Shown one piece after another: positions 43,664-61,822 of a stretch of DNA of 64,000 nt. Position numbers and translations under genes: made by a program. Positions within the stretch are counted from its first letter, which is position 1; each line of letters starts with the position of its first letter. A model generated the notes under the pieces. The model searched no databases. It was given only the letters and a program-made list of their open reading frames with translations, and had not been told where the DNA came from. The stretch covers positions 245,597 to 309,596 of the forward strand of contig CAVXLJ010000018.1 in the NCBI GenBank assembly GCA_963762605.1, read 5' to 3'. Source of the DNA: CAVSRC01 sp963762605 (GTDB taxonomy: Bacteria > Pseudomonadota > Alphaproteobacteria > Rhizobiales > Kaistiaceae).

Positions 43664-44275
43664 ATGGGGAAAGCCATGCGCCTGCTTAGAGCTGTCGTGT
43701 CGATCGTCTCTTTCATCCTCGCCGGTCCCGTGCTGGCGCTGGGCATCAGCGTCGGCGGAACCAGCGTCAGTGTCGGCGGTGGCGGTGCCTCCGTGTCGAC
43801 GGGCGGCACATCGGCCGGCGTCAGCACCGGCGGCGGCGGGGTCTCGGCCTCGGTCGGCTCCGGCGGTACTTCGGTCGGCGCGACGGTCGGGGGCGGTGGC
43901 GGCACCATCGCCAGCCTCGGCGGCGGTAGCGGCGGCACCACCGGCCAGATCGGCATCACCGACGCCAGCGGCAACCCGATCGACATCAGCCAGACCGGCG
44001 GTGCCACCACGGCGACGGTCAATCTCGGCGGTGCCCTCGATTCGTTCCTTACCGACCCGGCCCGCAGCGGCCAGCTCGGCACGATCGACCTCAATACCGC
44101 CCTCAACGGCATCGGCCCGCGCAACAGCCCGGCCGAACGGGTGCGGGGGGCCTTCCGCTCGCTCTCCCTCCTAAATCGGCGCAGGGTCCGGCTGACCTGT
44201 TCCCAGGTGCTGGAAAATCCCGGGAAGTTCGACAGGAACACTCGGATTCTGTGTAGCCTGATTGCCCGGATCTGA
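43664..44275 (+). CDS. Glycine-rich secreted protein with C-terminal two-Cys module (paralogue B)
   Basis: The 203-residue protein begins with a signal peptide (LLRAVVSIVSFILAGPVLAL), followed by many GG[TA]SVSVGGGG-like repeats, a Gly-Gly-Thr-rich linker with VNLGGALD, and the C-terminal module SLSLLNRRRVRLTCSQVLEN...LCSLIARI. Cys spacing and the pattern L-x-C-x-x-V-L agree with paralogue A at 30634-31188. Protein function is unknown. Both are secreted and may be surface or biofilm-type components. The gene precedes the secE promoter. Confidence 0.8.
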   Translation: MGKAMRLLRAVVSIVSFILAGPVLALGISVGGTSVSVGGGGASVSTGGTSAGVSTGGGGVSASVGSGGTSVGATVGGGGGTIASLGGGSGGTTGQIGITDASGNPIDISQTGGATTATVNLGGALDSFLTDPARSGQLGTIDLNTALNGIGPRNSPAERVRGAFRSLSLLNRRRVRLTCSQVLENPGKFDRNTRILCSLIARI

Positions 44276-44350
44276 ACCGCGGGGCACAAAGCCGGCGGGC
44301 GCCTTTCTTCGGGCGCCGCCGCGGACGGCAAAATTCATGCCGGGCCGGGC

Positions 44351-44379
44351 TTGAGAATCTCTCCAACACCCTCTATGTA
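44351..44379 (+). promoter_or_regulatory. Predicted sigma-70 promoter of secE-nusG
   Basis: A TTGAGA -35 box and a TATGTA -10 box separated by 17 bases, 66 bases upstream of secE. The assignment is by consensus only. Confidence 0.55.
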
Positions 44380-44394
44380 TCCGTCCCGAGCGCG

Positions 44395-44426
44395 CGACGC
44401 GCGAGCCAATTGGGGTTCGCGCGTCG
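44395..44426 (+). promoter_or_regulatory. Hairpin in the secE leader
   Basis: A perfect 10-base inverted repeat (CGACGCGCGA and TCGCGCGTCG) around a 12-base centre containing CCAATTGG, located downstream of the putative promoter and 18 bases before the secE start. Could influence translation of secE. Confidence 0.5.
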
Positions 44427-44444
44427 ATCTGGCATGAGCGGTTA

Positions 44445-44654
44445 ATGGCTGAAAAAATTAATCCTTTTGCGTTCCTCCAACAGGTAAGGGCGGAGGCTTC
44501 GAAGATCGTTTGGCCGAGTCGGCGGGAGACCGGGGTGTCCACCGTAATGGTGATCGCCATGGCCTTTCTCGCCGCCATCATGTTTTTGCTGGCCGATCAG
44601 GTCATCAGCCTGGGTATCAAGACGATCCTCGGGCTGGGCACCGGCAGTTCCTGA
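44445..44654 (+). CDS. secE: Preprotein translocase subunit SecE
   Basis: SecE is the clamp-like membrane subunit of the Sec translocon. The 69-residue protein matches the single-helix form of alphaproteobacteria: MAEKINPFAFLQQVRAEASKIVWPSRRET and one membrane segment (TVMVIAMAFLAAIMFLLAD). It starts 18 bases downstream of the leader hairpin and ends 17 bases before nusG. Confidence 0.95.
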   Translation: MAEKINPFAFLQQVRAEASKIVWPSRRETGVSTVMVIAMAFLAAIMFLLADQVISLGIKTILGLGTGSS

Positions 44655-44671
44655 GGCGGGGGCGGCGGCGC

Positions 44672-45202
44672 ATGGAAAAGAAGTGGTACATCGTCCACGC
44701 CTACTCGAATTTCGAGCGCAAGGTCGCCGATTCGATCAAGGAGAAGGCGCACGCGGCCGGGCTCGACGAGTTGTTCGAGGAAATCCTGGTGCCGACCGAG
44801 AAGGTGGTCGAGTTGCGTCGCGGCCGCAAGGTGGACGCCGAGCGCAAGTTCTTCCCCGGCTACGTGCTGGTGAAGATGGCGATGACGGATGAGGCCTATC
44901 ACCTCATCAAGAACACGCCGAAAGTGACAGGTTTTCTTGGCGCCGACAACAAACCGGTGGCCATTTCGGAGGCAGAGGCGAGCCGCATCCTGCGTCAGGT
45001 GCAGGAAGGCGTCGAGCGCCCGAAGCCGTCGGTCAGTTTCGAAGTCGGCGAGCAGGTGCGCGTCGCCGACGGGCCGTTTGCCTCGTTCAACGGCATGGTC
45101 GAGGAAGTCGACGAGGTGCGCGCGCGGTTGAAGGTGGCGGTTTCGATTTTCGGCCGGGCGACGCCGGTAGAACTGGAATACGGGCAAGTCGAGAAGCTCT
45201 GA
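44672..45202 (+). CDS. nusG: Transcription termination/antitermination protein NusG
   Basis: The 176-residue protein has the N-terminal NGN domain (KKWYIVHAYSNFERKVAD, LRRGRKVDAERKFFPGYVLVKM) and the C-terminal KOW domain (GEQVRVADGPFASFNGMVEEVD). NusG joins transcription elongation to translation and Rho termination. ATG 44672 is the family start; the longer frame upstream is secE read out of frame. Confidence 0.97.
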   Translation: MEKKWYIVHAYSNFERKVADSIKEKAHAAGLDELFEEILVPTEKVVELRRGRKVDAERKFFPGYVLVKMAMTDEAYHLIKNTPKVTGFLGADNKPVAISEAEASRILRQVQEGVERPKPSVSFEVGEQVRVADGPFASFNGMVEEVDEVRARLKVAVSIFGRATPVELEYGQVEKL

Positions 45203-45239
45203 TCCCGCCGGACAGGCGGGCAGGGGCTTACAAGCCGCT

Positions 45240-45286
45240 GTGGGAGGTTCGGGGGCATACGCCAGTGCCCGACGGAATCGCACCAC
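45240..45286 (+). promoter_or_regulatory. rplKA leader, possible L1 autoregulatory structure
   Basis: Between nusG and rplK, GTGG (45240-45243) can pair with CCAC (45283-45286) enclosing the sequence GAGG and a stem built on CGGGGGCA/TGCCCG. Leaders of rplK in proteobacteria carry L1-binding sites with a similar GGGAGG-containing loop. Identity is a guess from position and outline. Confidence 0.4.
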
Positions 45287-45334
45287 GGCATTCCTTGCCG
45301 GCCGTGGCCGGCGCCTGAAAAGGAAGGACCTGAA

Positions 45335-45763
45335 ATGGCGAAAAAGGTTGCCGGTTATCTCAAGTTGCAGGTGCCCGCGGGATCCGCGACGCCGTCGCCG
45401 CCCATCGGCCCGGCGCTCGGCCAGCGCGGTATCAACATCATGGAGTTCTGCAAGGCGTTCAACGCCCAGTCGCAGGAGATGGAGAAGGGTTCGCCAATCC
45501 CGGTCGAGATCACCTATTTCCACGACAAGTCGTTCACCTTCAGGATGAAGACGCCGCCGGTCAGCTTCTTTCTGAAGAAGGCGGCCGGTCTGCAGAAGGG
45601 CGCCAACACGCCGGGCCGCGGCGTCGTCGGCAGCGTCAAGCGCGACCAGGTGCGCGATATCGCCGAGAAGAAGATGAAGGACCTCAATGCCGTCGATATC
45701 GACGCGGCGATGAGGATGGTCGAGGGCTCGGCCCGTTCGATGGGCCTCGAGGTGGTGGAGTAA
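45335..45763 (+). CDS. rplK: 50S ribosomal protein L11
   Basis: The 142-residue protein has the L11 N-terminus (AKKVAGYLKLQVPAGSATPS, PIGPALGQRGINIMEFCKAF) and C-terminal RNA-binding domain (KTPPVSFFLKKAAGLQKGA). It forms the GTPase-associated centre with L10/L12 on 23S rRNA. A GGAAGG ribosome-binding site is present upstream. rplA begins 5 bases after its stop. Confidence 0.97.
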   Translation: MAKKVAGYLKLQVPAGSATPSPPIGPALGQRGINIMEFCKAFNAQSQEMEKGSPIPVEITYFHDKSFTFRMKTPPVSFFLKKAAGLQKGANTPGRGVVGSVKRDQVRDIAEKKMKDLNAVDIDAAMRMVEGSARSMGLEVVE

Positions 45764-45768
45764 AGCCC

Positions 45769-46482
45769 ATGGCCAAAATCGCAAAGAGAATCAAGAAAGT
45801 CCGCGAAGGCATTGATCCGGCGAAGCTTTATCCGCTCGAAGAGGCGGTGACCATGCTCAAGCAGCGGGCCATCGCCAAGTTCGACGAGACCATTGAAGTG
45901 GCCATGAACCTCGGCGTCGACCCGCGTCATGCCGACCAGATGGTGCGCGGCGTGGTTTCGCTGCCCAACGGCACCGGCCGCAGCGCTCGCGTGGCGGTCT
46001 TCGCCCGCGGCGACAAGGCCGAGGAAGCCAAGGCCGCCGGCGCCGACGTTGTTGGTGCTGAGGATCTGGTGGCGGCCGTGCAGGGCGGTACGATCGATTT
46101 CGACCGCTGCATCGCCACGCCGGACATGATGCCGCTGGTCGGCCGTCTCGGCAAAGTGCTCGGGCCGCGCGGCCTGATGCCCAACCCGAAGGTCGGCACG
46201 GTGACCAACGACGTCACCGCGGCGGTCAAGGACGCCAAGGGCGGCGCCGTGGAGTTCCGCGTCGAGAAGGCGGGCATCATCCATGCCGGCATCGGCAAGG
46301 CGAGCTTCGACACGCCGGCGCTGGTCGCCAATATCAGGGCCTTCACCGACGCCGTGCAGAAGGCGCGGCCGGCGGGTGCCAAAGGCACGTTCGTTCAGCG
46401 CGTCGCGGTGTCGTCGACCATGGGGCCTGGCCTCAAGATCGACCTTGCGACGCTGTCCGAGGGCGCTCAGGCGGCCTCGTAG
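45769..46482 (+). CDS. rplA: 50S ribosomal protein L1
   Basis: The 237-residue protein has GIDPAKLYPLEEAVTMLKQ, VAVFARGDKAEEAKAAGAD and GRLGKVLGPRGLMPNPKVGT, all signature L1 segments. It binds 23S rRNA in the L1 stalk and usually represses its own mRNA. It is separated from rplJ by a 290-base leader that begins with a perfect hairpin. Confidence 0.97.
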   Translation: MAKIAKRIKKVREGIDPAKLYPLEEAVTMLKQRAIAKFDETIEVAMNLGVDPRHADQMVRGVVSLPNGTGRSARVAVFARGDKAEEAKAAGADVVGAEDLVAAVQGGTIDFDRCIATPDMMPLVGRLGKVLGPRGLMPNPKVGTVTNDVTAAVKDAKGGAVEFRVEKAGIIHAGIGKASFDTPALVANIRAFTDAVQKARPAGAKGTFVQRVAVSSTMGPGLKIDLATLSEGAQAAS

Positions 46483-46772
46483 AGTAGAGCTTCCGGTCGG
46501 GGGCGACCCCGACCGGCAGAATGGGCGACGGCTTCGTCCGCCGCCCGATCCTGTCCGAGACTGCAGGCGCCGGGATGCCGGCTTAATCCGACTGGCCTGC
46601 AATAGACGGGAGGGAACCGGGGTTCCGGTTCGAACCTCTTGGCCCACGCGGCGCCCCGAAAGGGTGCCGGCTTGGGGGACAGGCTGTGAAGCGTCTTCGT
46701 CCGCTCTTGTTCGGGCGAAGGCAAACGCAACCGGCGGTCCCCCTATCGTGGCCGCCTAATGGAGAGAGGCAG
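46483..46772 (+). promoter_or_regulatory. rplJ leader with perfect GNRA hairpin (likely L10 regulatory region)
   Basis: No gene is seen in these 290 bases. At 46493-46516 a perfect 10-bp hairpin has arms CCGGTCGGGG and CCCCGACCGG with a GCGA (GNRA) loop. In many bacteria the long rplJ leader binds the L10(L12)4 complex and shuts off the operon, and this region is where that site would be. Confidence 0.55.
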
Positions 46773-47291
46773 TTGGAGAGAGCGGAGAAACGCGAGGCGG
46801 TTGCGACGCTGAACCAGGTGTTCAAGGACACCGGGACGGTCGTTGTCGCCCATTATTCCGGCCTCACCGTCGCCGACATGACGGCCCTTCGGGCCCGCAT
46901 GCGCGAGGCGGGTGGCGGAACGAAAGTCGCGAAGAACCGGCTCGTCAAACTCGCCCTGGAAGGCACGGACGTCGCTCATATCGCGGACCTGTTCACAGGT
47001 CCGACCGTGATCGCTTTTTCCAAGGATCCGGTGGCGGCGGCCAAGGTTACTGTCGATTTCGCCAAGACCAACGACAAGCTGGAAATTCTTGGTGGAGCAT
47101 TCGGCAGGACCAACCTCAACCTCGACGGCATCAAGGCGCTCGCAACGCTGCCGTCGCTCGACGAATTGCGCGGCAGGCTGATCGGCATGATCTCAACGCC
47201 GGCCACGCGCGTCGCGCAGATCGTTGCGGCACCGGCGGCTCAGGTCGCCCGCGTTGTTGGGGCTTACGCCAAAAAGGGCGAGGCGGCGTAG
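46773..47291 (+). CDS. rplJ: 50S ribosomal protein L10
   Basis: The 172-residue protein has the L10 pattern: MERAEKREAVATLNQVFKDTG, VVAHYSGLTVADMTALRARM and KVAKNRLVKLALEGT. It anchors L7/L12 dimers on the ribosomal stalk. The start is a TTG at 46773 after a GGAGAGAGG ribosome-binding site; the longer frame upstream does not match the family, and 172 residues is the usual length. Confidence 0.95.
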   Translation: MERAEKREAVATLNQVFKDTGTVVVAHYSGLTVADMTALRARMREAGGGTKVAKNRLVKLALEGTDVAHIADLFTGPTVIAFSKDPVAAAKVTVDFAKTNDKLEILGGAFGRTNLNLDGIKALATLPSLDELRGRLIGMISTPATRVAQIVAAPAAQVARVVGAYAKKGEAA

Positions 47292-47336
47292 GCCGTTCTC
47301 GGAACAACAAGGTTCGAACCGAAAAGGGAATGCAAG

Positions 47337-47714
47337 ATGGCTGATCTGTCGAAGATCGTGGAAGACCTGTCGCAGCTGACCGTCCTCGAGGCGGCCGAGC
47401 TGTCGAAGATGCTGGAAGAGAAGTGGGGCGTCTCCGCCGCGGCGCCGGTCGCCGTGGCTGCGGTTGCCGGTGGCGGTGCCGCCGCCGAGGCGGCCGAGGA
47501 GAAGACCGAGTTCGACGTCGTGCTCGCCGAAATCGGCCCGAACAAGATCAACGTCATCAAGGAAGTCCGCGCCATCACCGGGCTCGGCCTGAAGGAGGCG
47601 AAGGATCTGGTCGAGGCTGCACCGAAGGCGGTCAAGGAAGCGGTCAGCAAGGAAGACGCCGACAAGTTCAAGGCGCAGCTCGAAAGCGCCGGCGCGAAAG
47701 TGGACCTGAAGTGA
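47337..47714 (+). CDS. rplL: 50S ribosomal protein L7/L12
   Basis: The 125-residue protein has an N-terminal dimerisation helix pair (ADLSKIVEDLSQLTVLEAAELS), an Ala-rich flexible hinge and a C-terminal domain (KTEFDVVLAEIGPNKINVIK, GLGLKEAKDLVEAAPK). L7/L12 recruits translation factors. It lies 45 bases after rplJ, with a hairpin in the gap before rpoB. Confidence 0.97.
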   Translation: MADLSKIVEDLSQLTVLEAAELSKMLEEKWGVSAAAPVAVAAVAGGGAAAEAAEEKTEFDVVLAEIGPNKINVIKEVRAITGLGLKEAKDLVEAAPKAVKEAVSKEDADKFKAQLESAGAKVDLK

Positions 47715-47719
47715 CGGGT

Positions 47720-47741
47720 CGGGAGCGCAGGAGCGCTCCCG
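47720..47741 (+). promoter_or_regulatory. Hairpin between rplL and rpoB (possible attenuator)
   Basis: A perfect 9-bp stem (CGGGAGCGC and GCGCTCCCG) with AGGA loop, 5 bases after the rplL stop codon. There is no T run. In E. coli the rplL-rpoB gap contains a partial terminator and RNase III site, and this may serve a similar role. Confidence 0.5.
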
Positions 47742-47965
47742 GCGAAGTCTTCCTTGGGAGCGCGCAGCAGGACCCGAGGATTTGCGAAAGACGTGGCTGG
47801 CCGGAACAAGTCCGGCCACGACGGAAGAACAGGGGAGGCGCCGGTTCGCTGGCGTCTCCTGCAAAACGAAGTGAAGCGTAGCAGACCGTTGTCCAGAGTG
47901 CCGTCCCGCGAGCGCACGCGGTGTTCCGGACAGCTGTTTCTACAGACATCAGACGAGGAGTGAAC

Positions 47966-52106
<4,141 letters not shown>

Positions 52107-52207
52107 GCCGAACTCGTGGCCGGCGGCGTGCCGTCAGTAACCGACATTCGTTTCAGGCCGTTCGTTGCGGGAATCTCCCGCCCGCGCGGACGCTAAGGAG
52201 ACACCTG

Positions 52208-56410
<4,203 letters not shown>

Positions 56411-56436
56411 GCGGACAGGCAAGGCAACACACAAGA

Positions 56437-56464
56437 AGGGCCGCCCCCCGGGGCGGCCCTTTTT
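56437..56464 (+). terminator. Rho-independent terminator after rpoC
   Basis: A perfect 10-bp G/C stem (AGGGCCGCCC and GGGCGGCCCT), 4-base loop and five T, 26 bases after the rpoC stop codon. It closes the rplJL-rpoBC operon. Confidence 0.93.
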
Positions 56465-56756
56465 GCGCTGCGGCTTGCGGTTGAACCGTGGTGGTCGTCG
56501 TCGTTCGGCAAGACCGGCCTCTGTCGGCGGGCCGACTTGCGCGGGCTGCTGCGGGGCGTTTCGGCGGCGATGCCGCCCGAAAGCAACGCCTGACATGGCG
56601 CCGCGGCGACGCCCGGGCTTGTCGGGCGGCACGGCTCCAATTCTCCAGTCACTTCGATGGCATATCCCATTTGGGGGATGCGCGGGCGGGCGGAGACCGC
56701 AAGACTGGGCTCGTTTCCGGACGTCCCGGCCCTTGCAACAAACGCGAGCCAAGCCA

Positions 56757-57068
56757 ATGAAACTCCATGATTTCATGAAGCCCAATGACTTCGCCCGCAA
56801 GGCGATCTTCGTGGCGGTGGTGGCCAGCGTCGGCTTCGCCTTGCCGGCTGCGGCCGGCCTGTCGATCCCGGCACCACTGCCGATCCAACTCGCCTCGCTT
56901 GTCCCCGAGACGGCCCCTGCGACGCCGATCCCGCCAGGCGCGCTGCATGCCGGCGGTACCCAGGTTGCTAGCTGCTGGTGTCAGGAGTTCAAGCGGGTGT
57001 GCGTCGGCTGGGCGAAGAATATCTGCATCGAGTGGCTGAATGAGTGCATCCGCAAGTACTGCGACTGA
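56757..57068 (+). CDS. Small secreted Cys-rich protein
   Basis: The 103-residue protein has an N-terminal signal peptide (FARKAIFVAVVASVGFALPA), a Pro/Ala-rich linker, then a C-terminal domain with six Cys (SCWCQEFKRVCVGWAKNICI...CIRKYCD). Three disulfides are possible, as in small secreted toxins, inhibitors or adhesive peptides. I do not recognise the family. ATG 56757 fits the signal peptide. It stands between the rpoC terminator and an MFS gene on the opposite strand. Confidence 0.72.
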   Translation: MKLHDFMKPNDFARKAIFVAVVASVGFALPAAAGLSIPAPLPIQLASLVPETAPATPIPPGALHAGGTQVASCWCQEFKRVCVGWAKNICIEWLNECIRKYCD

Positions 57069-57105
57069 TTGGAACGCAGGGAGACCGGCCGGCCGGCGGC
57101 CCGCG

Positions 57106-58266
57106 CTAGCGTGGCCGCAGGCCGGCGATGACCGCGACCGCTGCACCCATCAGGGCAACCACGCCCATCGAGGTCGTCAGGCCGAAGGTGTGGGCGACAA
57201 AGCCTAGTATCGGCGGCGTCGCCAGGAAGCCGACATAGCCCATTGTGGTCACGGCGGCGACGCCGAGGTTGGAGGTCATACCCGGCACTCGCGAGGCGGC
57301 GCTGAAGGCGACCGGCACCACATTGGCGGCGCCGAGGCCGACCAGCGCGAAGCCGACCGCGGCCAGGGTCGGCCAAGGCGCGACGATCGCCAGAACCAGG
57401 CCGGCGGTGATGATGGCGCCACCGCCGGCAACGGTCGTCATCGGACCGAGGCGGGCGACGACGGCGTCGCCGACCAGCCGGAAGAGCGCCATGGTGACCG
57501 AGAAGGCGGCGAAGCCGGCGCCCGCGCCGGCGACGCTCGCGTGCTTGACCGTTGCGAGGTAGAGCGCGCTCCAGTCGGTGATCGAGCCCTCGATGCCGAA
57601 GCACAGGAGGGCGAGCAGTCCGAGGGCCAGCGCAGCCCGGTTGGGGAGTGCGAAATGTGGCCCGGCGTGGGTCGCTGGCGTGCTTGGCCACAGGTTGAGG
57701 CTCGCAAGGATCGCCAGGGCGAAGAGCAGGACGGCCAGCAGCGCGGCGCCGCTGCCGTCGCCCCAGCCGGCGGCGATGATGGCGGCGCCGAGACCCGCCC
57801 CGGCGAGACCACCCAGCGAGAAGAAGCCGTGAAAGGACGACATGGTCGGCCGCCCTCGGGCTGCCTCGATTTCGGTTGCCTGCAGATTCATCGACACGTC
57901 GAGCGCGCCGATGGTGGTGCCGAAGATGAAGACGCTGGCAAAGAAGACGGGGACGGTGCCGGCGAGCAGCGGCAGGGGCAGCAAGGCGGTGAAGGCCAGC
58001 ATGAGCACCGCCGTGGTCGGCTTCGAGCCGAAGCGGCCGAGCGCCACGCCGGCCAGCGGCATGGTGAGGGTGGCGGCAAAAGCCATGACGAAGAGGGCGA
58101 GGCCGAGCACCGCCGGGTCGATGGCCAGGCGCGCCCGGACCAGCGGGATGTGAGTCGCCCAGACGCCCATGCCGACGCCGGAAACGAGGAAGGCGTACGA
58201 ATCGGCCACCCGTGCGCGGAACAGGCGGCGGCCGCGATCTGGCGTCAGCAATCGGGTGGTCGGCAT
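57106..58266 (-). CDS. MFS transporter (YbjJ-like)
   Basis: The 386-residue protein has about twelve hydrophobic segments, with the MFS loop 2-3 pattern ALGRFGSKPTTAVLMLAF and TTIGALDVSMNLQATEIEAARGRPTMSSFHGFFSLGGLAGAGLGAA, typical of the YbjJ/FucP-like branch. It exports or imports small molecules by proton or ion coupling. The start ATG 58266 begins a basic N-terminus; upstream codons lack MFS similarity. It is divergent from the str operon. Confidence 0.9.
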   Translation of the reverse strand: MPTTRLLTPDRGRRLFRARVADSYAFLVSGVGMGVWATHIPLVRARLAIDPAVLGLALFVMAFAATLTMPLAGVALGRFGSKPTTAVLMLAFTALLPLPLLAGTVPVFFASVFIFGTTIGALDVSMNLQATEIEAARGRPTMSSFHGFFSLGGLAGAGLGAAIIAAGWGDGSGAALLAVLLFALAILASLNLWPSTPATHAGPHFALPNRAALALGLLALLCFGIEGSITDWSALYLATVKHASVAGAGAGFAAFSVTMALFRLVGDAVVARLGPMTTVAGGGAIITAGLVLAIVAPWPTLAAVGFALVGLGAANVVPVAFSAASRVPGMTSNLGVAAVTTMGYVGFLATPPILGFVAHTFGLTTSMGVVALMGAAVAVIAGLRPR

Positions 58267-58523
58267 TGGGAATGCTGTCTGGAGGGCGGAACCATGCGCC
58301 GGGTCCGGCGCCGGGGCGATGTTTAGGGCGTTTTGCCGGCCCGATGGAGTCAATTCCCATTTCCGGCCGGCGAAGCGCGTGTAATGCACCATCGGTGCCG
58401 GGAAGGGGGCGGAATCCGCAACCCTGAATTGCTTTTGATCGAAGTCTGGAGCCCGCAAAGTGGGTCCCGCCATGCGGCGCGGCATGGCGCCGGCAGGCCT
58501 GCAAAAAAGCATGGGCCCAGGGG

Positions 58524-58552
58524 TTGACGTTGCAGGGTCGAAAGCATAGGTT
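58524..58552 (+). promoter_or_regulatory. Predicted str operon promoter
   Basis: A near-consensus TTGACG -35 box and TAGGTT -10 box separated by 17 bases, about 248 bases upstream of rpsL. The position gives the str operon a long 5' leader. Confidence 0.7.
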
Positions 58553-58699
58553 CCGCGCGCTTTCGGGCAGGTGGTAAGTGTTTTTCTTCCGCTGGCGTCC
58601 AAGCCGTGGAACCAGAAGACTTAGACACTGACCGGTTCATGCGAAGAAGTTCGCGATAAACACGATCGCGGTTTTTGACCGTGGTCCTCTGTTTCTTGA

Positions 58700-58731
58700 G
58701 AGCGCCTCCCGTGAGAACGGGAAAGGCGCTC
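58700..58731 (+). promoter_or_regulatory. Nested hairpin in the rpsL leader
   Basis: GAGCGCCT (58700-58707) pairs with AGGCGCTC (58724-58731) and encloses an inner CCCGT/ACGGG stem with GAGA loop and an AA bulge. It lies between the predicted promoter and rpsL, and may regulate the operon. Confidence 0.5.
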
Positions 58732-58799
58732 GCGGTTTCGTGCAAGCGTAACCGTTGAGGCGAGCCCGAAGACGGGCAACGAGGATTGAAAGGCCGGGA

Positions 58800-59171
58800 A
58801 TGCCGACGATCAACCAGCTTATCCGCAAGCCGCGCCAGGCGCCGGTAAAGCGCAACAAGGTGCCGGCGATGCAGGAGAGCCCGCAGAAGCGGGGCGTCTG
58901 CACGCGCGTCTATACGACGACGCCGAAGAAGCCAAACTCCGCCTTGCGCAAGGTCGCCAAGGTGCGCTTGACCAATCAGTTCGAGGTCATCGGATACATC
59001 CCCGGCGAGGGCCATAATCTGCAGGAGCACTCGGTGGTGATGATCCGAGGCGGCCGCGTCAAGGACCTTCCGGGTGTCCGCTATCACATTCTGCGCGGCG
59101 TACTCGACACCCAGGGCGTCAAAGACCGCAAGCAGCGCAGGTCCAAGTATGGAGCGAAACGACCCAAATAA
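58800..59171 (+). CDS. rpsL: 30S ribosomal protein S12
   Basis: The 123-residue protein has PTINQLIRKPRQAPVKRNK, YTTTPKKPNSALRKVAKVRL and GGRVKDLPGVRYHILRG. The Lys at 43 and 88 (E. coli numbering) are wild type, so no streptomycin-resistance change is visible. ATG 58800 fits the family. A terminator-like hairpin covers its stop codon. Confidence 0.97.
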   Translation: MPTINQLIRKPRQAPVKRNKVPAMQESPQKRGVCTRVYTTTPKKPNSALRKVAKVRLTNQFEVIGYIPGEGHNLQEHSVVMIRGGRVKDLPGVRYHILRGVLDTQGVKDRKQRRSKYGAKRPK

Positions 59172-59187
59172 TTTCGGGTCGTTTTTT
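59157..59187 (+). terminator. Terminator-like hairpin over the rpsL stop codon
   Basis: AAACGACCC (59157-59165) pairs with GGGTCGTTT (59176-59184), followed by three more T. The loop contains the rpsL stop TAA (59169-59171). It could terminate or attenuate transcription between rpsL and rpsG. Confidence 0.7.
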
Positions 59188-59216
59188 GCGTCTTTAAGGA
59201 ACCAGGAAGCAGCCAG

Positions 59217-59687
59217 ATGTCCCGTCGCCACCGTGCCGACAAGCGACTGATCACCCCCGACCCGAAGTACCACAACGAGGTCGTGGCCAAGTTCATGAAC
59301 TCGGTCATGTACCAGGGTAAGAAATCGGTCGCCGAGCAGATCGTCTACGGCGCCTTCGACATCATCGAACAGAAGGCCAAGCAGGACCCGCTGGGTGTGT
59401 TCCGCTCGGCGCTGGACAACGTCATGCCGTCGATCGAGGTGCGCTCACGGCGCGTCGGCGGCGCCACCTATCAGGTGCCGGTCGAGGTGCGCACCGACCG
59501 CCGTCAGGCGCTGGCCATCCGCTGGCTGCTGGCTGCGGCGCGGGGACGCAACGAACGCACCATGACCGAGAAACTGTCGGGCGAGCTGCTCGACGCTGCC
59601 AACAACCGCGGCAACGCGGTGAAGAAGCGCGAAGATACGCACCGCATGGCGGAAGCGAACCGCGCCTTCTCGCACTACCGCTGGTAA
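59217..59687 (+). CDS. rpsG: 30S ribosomal protein S7
   Basis: The 156-residue protein has SRRHRADKRLITPDPKYHNEV, SVAEQIVYGAFDIIEQKAK and VPVEVRTDRRQALAIRWLL, all S7 signatures. It nucleates assembly of the 30S head. fusA follows 13 bases downstream. Confidence 0.97.
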   Translation: MSRRHRADKRLITPDPKYHNEVVAKFMNSVMYQGKKSVAEQIVYGAFDIIEQKAKQDPLGVFRSALDNVMPSIEVRSRRVGGATYQVPVEVRTDRRQALAIRWLLAAARGRNERTMTEKLSGELLDAANNRGNAVKKREDTHRMAEANRAFSHYRW

Positions 59688-59700
59688 GGAGCGCCGACAA

Positions 59701-61776
<2,076 letters not shown>

Positions 61777-61822
61777 GCTCACGGCCCGAAACAGGACTTA
61801 AAGGAAAGACGGAGAGCCCCCG

